Made by a program: the position numbers and the translations under genes. Below are positions 1-7,402 of a DNA stretch of 64,000 nt, piece after piece (position 1 is the stretch's first letter; each line of letters opens with the position of its first letter). The notes below the pieces were generated by a model. It was not told the origin of the DNA and did no database searches. It saw only the letters and a list, made by a program, of their open reading frames with translations. The DNA is from Amphirosellinia nigrospora (lineage: Eukaryota > Ascomycota > Sordariomycetes > Xylariales > Xylariaceae), in the NCBI GenBank assembly GCA_004123355.1, contig SCHM01000008.1, positions 57,501-121,500 on the forward strand, in the 5' to 3' direction.

Positions 1-615
1 TTTGACACCCAAACACTCGCACAAATGTTCGACTCCTTGGTCCGTGTTTCAAGACGGGTCGTTGACGACCATTACGCCAGCATCCTTGCCGAAGCGCGGT
101 CCTCGGTCCCCGTAAGGGTATTATGCAGAGGGCTATAACACTCCCGGAGGAGCTACGTTCCCAGAGCTTTTATCCCCCTACAGAAACCGATGCTGGCCTG
201 AACCTAGCGAAGTGCACCGGTGAGAACACCGGATGATCCGCTAGGAAAAGGTCTGGTCGCAAACGCTTCCCTTTCAACAATTTCACGTGCTATTTAACCC
301 TCTTTTCAAAGTGCTTTTCATCTTTCGATCACTCTACTTGTGCGCTATCGGTCTCTGGCCAATATTTAGCTTTAGAAGAAATTTACCTCCCATTTAGAGC
401 AGCATTCCCAAACTACTCGACTCGTCGAAGGAGCTTTACAGAGGCTTGGTGTCCAACCGTACGGGGCTCTCACCCTCTAAGGCGTCCCGTTCCAGGGAAC
501 TCGGAAGGCACCGCGCCAAAAGCATCCTCTGCAAATTACAACTCGGACCCGAGGGCCAGATTTCAAATTTGAGCTGTTGCCGCTTCACTCGCCGTTACTA
601 GGGCAATCCCTGTTG

Positions 616-647
<32 letters not shown>

Positions 648-680
648 GTTCAGCGGGTATTCCTACCTGATCCGAGGTCA
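1..680 (-). rRNA. Large-subunit (28S) rRNA, 5' part, cut by window edge
   Basis: The minus strand starts at about 680 with the canonical LSU 5' end (TTGACCTCGGATCAGGTAGG) followed by the GCATATCAATAAGCGGAGGA primer site at about 625-644. The D1 and D2 domains follow with normal fungal sequence, including the AACAGCTCAAATTTGAAATC and GTCTTGAAACACGGACCAAG stretches. The molecule runs out of the window at position 1, so only about the first 680 nt are present. No intron is seen in this part. Confidence 0.97.
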
Positions 681-834
681 ACCTTGATAGATTAGGGGGT
701 TTTACGGCAGGAGGCCGGTCCGACTCGCGGGCGAGATAATACTACTACGCCTAGAGTGTGAACCAGCTCCGCCACTCACTTTGGGGAGCTACCGCTGTAG
801 GCTCCCAACACTAAGCGACAGAGGCTTAAGGGTT
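681..834 (-). other. Internal transcribed spacer 2
   Basis: Spacer between the 5.8S 3' end (GAGCGTCATTTC) and the LSU 5' end. On the minus strand it begins with AACCCTTAAGCC and contains TTAGTGTTGGGAGCC and GGTTCACACTCTAGGCGTAG, a combination I associate with Xylariales. Boundaries are by comparison with known rRNA ends and may be off by a few bases. Confidence 0.93.
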
Positions 835-992
835 GAAATGACGCTCGAACAGGCATGCCCACTAGAATACTAATGGGCGCAATGTGCGTTCAAAGATTCG
901 ATGATTCACTGAATTCTGCAATTCACATTACTTATCGCATTTCGCTGCGTTCTTCATCGATGCCAGAACCAAGAGATCCGTTGTTGAAAGTT
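835..992 (-). rRNA. 5.8S rRNA
   Basis: Minus strand from AACTTTCAACAACGGATCTC (5' end at about 992) to GAGCGTCATTTC (about 835), 158 nt, the usual fungal length. The GCATCGATGAAGAACGCAGC primer site lies at 942-961. Sequence is canonical throughout, which argues that this part of the unit is under normal constraint. Confidence 0.97.
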
Positions 993-1176
993 TTAACTTA
1001 TTTAGTTATAGGTTCAGAGATACAGTATTAAACAGAGTTTCGTGGGCCGCCGGCGGGCTACCCCGCGTTCGCCAAGCAGGCCCCGCGAGGCGGGGTTGCT
1101 GCGTGGTGGGGGCGGGGTAGCTCGCCGAGGCAACGTAGGGTAGGTTCACATGGGTTTTGGGAGTTATAGAACTCTT
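993..1176 (-). other. Internal transcribed spacer 1
   Basis: Spacer between the SSU 3' end (GGATCATTA at about 1177-1185) and the 5.8S. It holds a GC-rich imperfect stem at about 1043-1125 in which CTACCCCGC repeats face GCGGGGTAG, so it should fold into one long hairpin. Confidence 0.92.
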
Positions 1177-1318
1177 TAATGATCCCTCCGCTGGTTCACC
1201 AACGGAGACCTTGTTACGACTTTTACTTCCTCTAAATGACCGAGTTTGGATAACTTTCCGGCCCTGAGGTGTCGTTGCCGACTCCTCTGGGCCAGTCCGG
1301 AAGCCTCACTGAGCCATT

Positions 1319-1364
<46 letters not shown>

Positions 1365-1546
1365 ATCAACGCAAGTTGATGACTTACGCTTACTAGGAAT
1401 TCCTCGTTGAAGAGCAATAATTGCAATGCTCTATCCCCAGCACGACAGAGTTTAACAAGATTACCCAAGTATCTCTACTAAGGAAGAACTCGCTGTCTCT
1501 GTCAGTGTAACGCGCGTGCGGCCCAGAACATCTAAGGGCATCACAG

Positions 1547-1928
1547 CATCTGACGTCGCTGGACTCATCGTATCGAATCCAGTGATTACTGGTTATAGTC
1601 ACTATAACCTCCTTGCACTTCGACATATCGGGTCTAATTGCAAGGACCCTGATTTCTCAGGGGATTAGCACGTACCTTAAGCCACACGACAGTGCAGCCC
1701 ACCGCTTTGCGCGCGTTGCGACGGTCCAGCGCAACCTGGACTCGCCACAGGATCGGCATACCTATAAGATAGGGGTAGCGTTCCCTGTACCAGCTGGTGT
1801 TGCCCGCACCACGCAAGTTTCCTTGCTTTCTCTCCCGATATCTGGGGGCTCCCCCTAAGAGAATAAAGGTGCTAGACTAGCAGTCAAAACCACTTTTACA
1901 GGCCTGTGATATACGTAACACATCGTTA
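1547..1928 (-). ncRNA. Group I intron 1 of SSU (about E. coli site 1199)
   Basis: Insertion of 382 nt between exon sequences AATAACAGGT and CTGTGATGCCC on the minus strand. It ends in G and follows a U, as group I introns do. The core elements are visible: TGCGGGCAACACCAGCTGG (1790-1808, P/Q-like) and GCTTAAGGTACGTGCT (about 1666-1682, S-like). A guide sequence GCCUGU (complement of 1900-1905) pairs with the 5' exon end ACAGGU with the expected terminal G-U. No homing endonuclease gene fits; open frames inside are short and cross the core. Site number is by my own alignment to bacterial numbering. Confidence 0.9.
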
Positions 1929-2143
1929 ACCTGTTATTGCATCCAACTTCCACCCGCTTAAGCGGATAGTCCCTCTAAGAAGCCAGCGTACTGCCAAAGC
2001 AATACGGGCTATTTAGCAGGTAAATGTCTCGTTCGTTATCGCAATTAAGCAGACAAATCACTCCACCAACTAAGAACGGCCATGCACCACCAACCACAAA
2101 ATCAAGAAAGAGCTCTCAATCTGTCAATCCTCATTGTGTCTGG

Positions 2144-2532
2144 CATCCTTCGGGGGACATACCCGTCCCCCTAATACACAAGGCTGGGTGTGCTAAAAAA
2201 GCAGCCCAGCCTCGCCCTCCTTGCTTCGGTTATTCGGACCTACTCAAGGAGGCTGCGATTTCTCGCAGGATTAGCACGTACCTTAAGCCACACAACAGTG
2301 CAGCCCACCGCTTTCCGCGCGTTGCGACGGCCCAGCGCAACCTGGGCTCGCCACAGGATCGGCATACCTATAAGAATAGGGGTAGCGTTCCCTGTACCAG
2401 CTGGTGTCGCACTAGATATCGCCAGCAAGGCTGACGCTCTACGCCCGAATCGGGAGCTCTCCCACGTAGACGAGTATCTAGCACTAGCGAAACTAATCAC
2501 TATTCCAGGCCCAGACAGTAACTGTTCAGTTA
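2144..2532 (-). ncRNA. Group I intron 2 of SSU (about E. coli site 989)
   Basis: Insertion of 389 nt between exon sequences CTCACCAGGT and CCAGACACAATG on the minus strand. The central ~150 nt are almost identical to intron 1 (about six differences), including the core at about 2270-2410. Its 5' third is different. The guide sequence GCCUGG (complement of 2505-2510) pairs with the 5' exon end CCAGGU, again with a terminal G-U. It carries no convincing endonuclease gene. Confidence 0.9.
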
Positions 2533-2578
2533 ACCTGGTGAGTTTCCCCGTGTTGAGTCAAATTAAGCCGCAGGCTCC

Positions 2579-2951
2579 CGTTAAGGGACCCGGAGCGCTA
2601 TAGCGAACGGTATAGCGCCGGTCTTCACAGGCCTTTCGGCATGTGCATGGACTTTATCTTAAGCAGACCGCGCTGTAAAACGCGGCCTACCCATCCCCGT
2701 CAAGTCTCTGAACCTTCACCATTCCAGGTGCTTGGCTGCGGATCGTCCATTGTAGCATCACCAACGTTTTTACCATCCCCGAGGTCGTTAACCTGGTGCT
2801 GCACCTCGTCTTTCGACAGGCCGCGGTAGTTGGTGCTTTAGGAGTTTCCCGCAATTTGGGGGTGTCGCCAGCGGGCGCTGACTAGCTGTGTGCCGGCAAC
2901 CACCTAATCCTCTCGGACCAGCTTTCGGGAGCAGAGTGAACTGCGGATTTT
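2579..2951 (-). ncRNA. Group I intron 3 of SSU (about E. coli site 943)
   Basis: Insertion of 373 nt between exon sequences CACCACCAGGAGT and GAGCCTGCGGC on the minus strand, ending in G. This is a textbook subgroup IC1 core: AATTGCGGGAAACTCC (about 2841-2856), GTTCAGAGACTTGACGGG (about 2696-2713) and AAGATAAAGTCC (2649-2660). The guide GCUCC (complement of 2928-2932) pairs with exon GGAGU. It is unrelated in detail to introns 1 and 2. No internal protein gene is visible. Confidence 0.95.
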
Positions 2952-2979
2952 ACTCCTGGTGGTGCCCTTCCGTCAATTT

Positions 2980-3012
<33 letters not shown>

Positions 3013-3147
3013 AGAACCCAAAAACTTTGATTTCTCGTAAGGTGCCGAACGAGTCAAAAAATAACATCGTCCGATCCCTAGTCGGCATAGTTTATGGTTA
3101 AGACTACGACGGTATCTGATCGTCTTCGATCCCCTAACTTTCGTTCC

Positions 3148-3185
<38 letters not shown>

Positions 3186-4115
3186 AGTTAGTCTTCAATA
3201 AATCCAAGAATTTCACCTCTGACAATTGAATACTGATGCCCCGACTGTCCCTATTAATCATTACGGCGGTCCTAGAAACCAACAAAATAAGAACCACACG
3301 TCCTATTCTATTATTCCATGCTGATGTATTCGAGCATAGGCCTGCTTTGAACACTCTAATTTTTTCACAGTAAAAGTCCTGGTTCCCCACTACACCCAGT
3401 GAAGGGCATAGGGCTCCCCAGAGGGAAAGGCCCGGCCGAACCAGTGCACGCGGTGAGGCGGACCGGCCAGCCAGGCCCAAGGTTCAACTACGAGCTTTTT
3501 AACTGCAACAACTTTAATATACGCTATTGGAGCTGGAATTACCGCGGCTGCTGGCACCAGACTTGCCCTCCAATTGTTCCTCGTTAAGGGATTTAAATTG
3601 TACTCATTCCAATTACAAGACCCAAAAGAGCCCTGTATCAGTATTTATTGTCACTACCTCCCCGTGTCGGGATTGGGTAATTTGCGCGCCTGCTGCCTTC
3701 CTTGGATGTAGTAGCCGTTTCTCAGGCTCCTTCTCCGGGGTCGAGCCCTAACCCTCCGTTACCCGTTGTAACCATGGCAGGCCAAGACCCTGCCATCGAA
3801 AGTTGATAGGGCAGAAATTTGAATGAACCATCGCCGGCGCAAGGCCCTGCGATTCGAGAAGTTATTATGAATCACCAGAAAGCCCCGAGGGGCATTGGTT
3901 TTTAATCTAATAAATACATCCCTCCGTGAGTCGGGATTTTTAGCATGTATTAGCTCTAGAATTACCACGGTTATCCAAGTAGTAATGTACTATCAAATAA
4001 ACGATAACTGATTTAATGAGCCATTCGCAGTTTCGCGGTATAATTGCTTATACTTAGACATGCATGGCTTAATCTTTGAGACAAGCATATGACTACTGGC
4101 AGAATCAACCAGGTA

Positions 4116-5099
4116 ACTATCGTGTGCCGGAGTGAGCCCCAGCCAACCTAGCCTTGCGGCGCGGAAGAATTAGTTACGGTTGGACCGCTAGACCAAGACC
4201 TAGATCGAGACCTAGGCCGAGACCTAAATCAAGACCTAGGCCGAGGCCTAGCGGGCGACGGCGTAGCGATCGGGGCAGGGCCCTTCACACCGTACCGCCT
4301 TCCAGTTTTCCCCTCTAGATTCCCTAGGACGCTGGTCCGCCACACAGATCAACGGCCCGGAGGCCTATGACAGTGAGACTTACAGGTCCCAAGAGGAGAC
4401 TTTTTACCCAGTGGCGCAAGATAGCAACCGCCAGGTAAGTATCCCCCGATGCCTAGTGGTAATCTATGCCATTACGGCCAGCGATCCACAGAGCCCAAAC
4501 AGCGCCGCCGAGACGAGAAATACGCCCGACGGAACCGCGCATCCTAGATTAGCACTACAAGTAATGCCCCTAGGGGGGTGATATCTGAAAGTAACGACCA
4601 GCAACGAGAGCGCCGAATTCGCCTGCGAGAAGGTGGACGAGACCAGCAGATATCATGCAAATAAGGAACCAACAAAAGACCTAGGTGCCGCAACAAGGCG
4701 TTTACAAAGGCCCAAACGCTACAACTTTCGCGATAGCAACCCTACGTCAGCGGACTTCAAAGAATGTCGCCCACTGCCTTACGGGTACCTAGCGTTAGCG
4801 GACTGTAGGTAGGTATTTCAGTCCGCTTAGGTGCTAACCGTTTCCCACAAGCACTATAGCCCACTAAACACTAGGTGAATCGGCTCCGCACTTTGAACCG
4901 CAGCTCAAAGTGTTTCGCCTTTTCATATACCCACCGACCCCACTTGGCTCCAAAACACGGGGCAGAGGTTTCCGGTCCACCTAAGCACGTTCCGAAAAAA
5001 GATTTGTATGGGGAATCAGCCAACGCGACTCACGAAACCCACATTTTCGCGAGTTCTGAGGAGTTTAAGGATTTGACTTAGAGAAAATTTCGACCCCAT
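4116..5099 (-). other. rDNA 5' external transcribed spacer / proximal intergenic spacer
   Basis: Non-coding DNA directly upstream of the SSU. At about 4184-4255 there is a short array of GACCTAGGCC-like 12-mers enclosed by CCGCTAGA and TAGCGGGC, which can form a hairpin. A ~60-bp stretch at about 4917-4975 (TACCCACCG..CCAAAACACGG..AGAGG) recurs in degenerate form at about 8459-8515. The RNA polymerase I start point should lie in this stretch or in the repeats beyond, but I cannot recognise it from sequence. Confidence 0.7.
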
Positions 5100-5237
5100 T
5101 CTCCCATACAAAATCGCACCACCCACTAACCCACCACCACCCACCCACTAAACCACCACCACCCATCCACTAACTTACCACCACCACCCACTAAACCACC
5201 ACCACCACCCACTAAACCCCCCAAAACCACCCACTAC

Positions 5238-5461
5238 CAAAATTTGCGTAGGGGGTTTTTTCGCAAAGTTTAGCACCCCCATAGGGGTCCCGGCCCCAGG
5301 CGCGGAGGTCGATCTTGCAACTCGAATTCCTCGACGGGTATTTGTCGCACCACGGTGCACCCGGGCTCATTCGATGCGCCTTTCAATTGGCTATCCAACG
5401 GTATCGGATGCACGGTTGTGGCTCGTTTTTTCGCGGAGTTATTTGGGTTGCAGTATGGGAT
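5238..5461. repeat. Spacer block A, copy 1 of 3
   Basis: Block of about 220 bp that recurs at 6098-6318 and 7190-7402. It contains a run of G and T (GGGGGTTTTTTCGC), the stretch GAGGTCGATCTTGCAACTCG, then CACCACGGTGCACCCGGG (a good inverted repeat), then GCGGAGTTAT near its end. It is the longest spacer element kept in several copies, so it is a candidate for a functional element such as a spacer promoter or terminator. That role is inference only. Confidence 0.8.
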
Positions 5462-5467
5462 GTTAGC

Positions 5468-6062
5468 ACTAACTTCTCTATAGGGTAGGTCCTCCAGGGT
5501 AGGTCTTCCAGGGTAGGTCCGCCCGCACCCACTAAGTCCACTGTAGCTACAGCGCCTAACACCACTAACTTCTCTACAGGGTAGGTCCTCCAGGGTAGGT
5601 CTTCCAGGGTAAGTCCGCCCGCACCCACTAAGTCCACTATAGCTACAGCGCTCAACACCACTAACTTCTTTACAGGGTAGGTCCTCCAGGGTAACCTCCC
5701 CCGCACTTAGCAGCCCAACGTTGGCGCGACGAAGCTGCCGCCTGCCCAGACCCGAGCCAACATAAGGTGGCCTCCAGGGTAGGTCCTCCAGGGTAGGTCC
5801 GCCCGCGCCCACTAAGTCCACTGTAGCTACAGCGCCTAACACCACTAACTTCTCTACAGGGTAACCCCTTCCAGGGTAGGTCTTCCAGGGTAGGTCCGCC
5901 CGCACCCACTAAGTCCACTGTAGCTACAGCGCCTAACACCACTAACTGCCCTCCAGGGTAACCCCTCCAGGGTAGGTCCTCCAGGGTAGCCCGGCCCACA
6001 CCCACTAAGTCCACTGTAACTACAGCGCCCAACACCACTAACGGCCTTCCAGGGTAACCCCG
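5468..6062. repeat. 96-bp spacer tandem repeat with GGGTAGG motifs
   Basis: Units of 96 bp (for example GCCCGCACCCAC at 5521 and 5617) each contain two or three TCCAGGGTAGGTC motifs followed by CACTAAGTCCACTGTAGCTACAGCGCC. The series is broken at about 5692-5770 by an ~80-bp block (starting AACCTCCCCCGCACTTAG, ending CATAAGGTGGCC) that occurs again at about 6970-7050. Confidence 0.8.
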
Positions 6063-6097
6063 CCCACACTTAGACACCCAAAACCACCCACCACCAA

Positions 6098-6318
6098 AAC
6101 TCGTACAGGGGGTTTTTTCGCAGACTCTGGCGTCCCCACGGGGGTCCCGGCGCCTAGGGCGGGGGTCGATCTTGCAACTCGAATTTCTCTACGACCAGTT
6201 GTCGCATCACGGTGCACCCGGGCTCATTCGATGCGCCTTTCAATTAGCTATCCAACGGTACCGGATGCACGGTTGTGGCTCCCTTTTCCGCGGAGTTATT
6301 TGGGTTGCAGTATAGGGG
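6098..6318. repeat. Spacer block A, copy 2 of 3
   Basis: Second copy of the block at 5238-5461, in the same orientation, with scattered substitutions. It keeps the GGGGGTTTTTTCGC run, the CACGGTGCACCCGGG inverted repeat and the GCGGAGTTAT end. Confidence 0.8.
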
Positions 6319-6770
6319 TGTTCGGTGGTGGTGCCGACCGAGGGTCACGTGGGGTGGGCTAGGTCACGTGACCCCGCCAACATCATACCCACCTCACGCC
6401 ACTCCCACCACAATATCTGCTTTAATATTAGTGTTATTATAAAGACAGTTACGTCATTCGAAAGCCCCGGAGATGGCGGTCGTATTGGTACTGGTCCGGA
6501 GACGTCACGAGGTCTATAGCTTAAGTTATCTGGGTTGGCGTGTGTTTGGATGACTTGAGGTAGAAAATTCATGACAAACTTAGTCAATTCCGGACAAAGT
6601 GGCAACTTAGAATCAGCAAAACAACAGATTGGCGATTTCCTCCACCGGGAACGGTCCCAACGTACCGTGCGCCGGCTTGTTAGATGGAGAAAAAAAAGGG
6701 CTATCGAATGATGGTTGTTGCGTCTCGCGAAAACCCTCCGTCCCCGAGATATCGGGGTTGCCGTGTTTCT
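6319..6770. other. Single-copy insert inside the spacer repeats
   Basis: About 450 bp with no match to the surrounding repeats. It has two CACGTG-type E-box palindromes (GGGTCACGTGG at about 6341-6351 and GGTCACGTGACC at about 6362-6373) and one short open frame on the plus strand at 6571-6711 (46 codons, peptide basic at its end: RLVRWRKKRAIE). I cannot assign the peptide to a family. The insert could be old spacer sequence, a transposon remnant or a regulatory segment. Confidence 0.45.
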
Positions 6771-7189
6771 TCCAGGGTAGGTCTTGTAGGGTAGGTCTTA
6801 CAGGGTAGGTCGGCCCGCACCCACTAAGTCCACTGTAACTACAGCACCCAACACCACTAACGCATTTACAGGGTAGGTCCTACAGGGTAGCCCCGCCCGC
6901 ACCCACTAAGTCCACTGTAACTACAGCGCCTAACACCACTAACGCGATTACAGGGTAGGTCCTCCAGGGTAACCTCCCCCGCACTTAGCCGCCCAGCCTC
7001 GACGCGGCGAAGCTCTGCAAACAAGACCCGAGCTAACATAAGGTGGCCTCCGGGTAGGTCCTCCAGGGTAGGTCCGCCCGCACCCACTAAGTCCACTATA
7101 GCCACAGCGCCTAACACCACTAACTCTTTTACAGGGTAGGTCCTACAGGGTAAGTCCGCCCGCACTTGGACACCCACCACCAAAACCTG

Positions 7190-7402
7190 CGCAGGGGGTT
7201 TTTTCGCAAAGCTCAGCACCCCCACAGGGGTCCCGGCCCCAGGCGCGGAGGTCGATCTTGCAACTCGAATTCCTCGACGGGTATTTGTCGCACCACGGTG
7301 CACCCGGGGCTCATTCGATGCGCCTTTCAATTAGCTATCCAACGGTACCGGATGCACGGTTGTGGCTTCCTCCCTGCGGAGTTATCCTGGTTCAGTATAG
7401 GG
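7190..7402. repeat. Spacer block A, copy 3 of 3
   Basis: Third copy of the block at 5238-5461, same orientation. It is closer to copy 1 than to copy 2 in the middle part (for example CTCGACGGGTATTTGTCGC is shared with copy 1). Confidence 0.8.

Larger units (their letters stand above)
1177..4115 (-). rRNA. Small-subunit (18S) rRNA, interrupted by three introns
   Basis: Complete SSU from TACCTGGTTGATTCTGCC (5' end, 4115) to GGATCATTA (3' end, 1177). The span is 2939 nt; removing three insertions of 382, 389 and 373 nt leaves 1795 nt, the normal fungal length. Exons on the minus strand are 4115-2952, 2578-2533, 2143-1929 and 1546-1177. Two things are unusual: the almost universal GATCCTGCC of the 5' end reads GATTCTGCC, and the helix near 1468-1492 departs from the usual CCTCTCGGCCAAGG-type sequence. 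The rest (universal 530 loop region, GACGGGCGGTGTG) is normal. Confidence 0.96.

Noticed and set aside
1613-2434. Plus-strand frames with shared peptides (SPQDRHTYK) in the SSU region
   Set aside because: They are antisense readings of the two similar group I intron cores, not genes or homing endonucleases.
3151-3480. 109-codon minus frame
   Set aside because: It is the sense strand of 18S rRNA read as codons.
5270-5905. 211-codon minus frame with repeated peptides (LEDLPCREVSGV..CSYSGLSGCGRTYPG)
   Set aside because: It lies wholly in rDNA spacer repeats. The 96-bp unit is 32 codons, so an open frame stays open across copies without any selection.
6866-7330. 154-codon minus frame in the spacer
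   Set aside because: Same reason: it reads through repeated spacer DNA and shares peptides with frames in the other copies.
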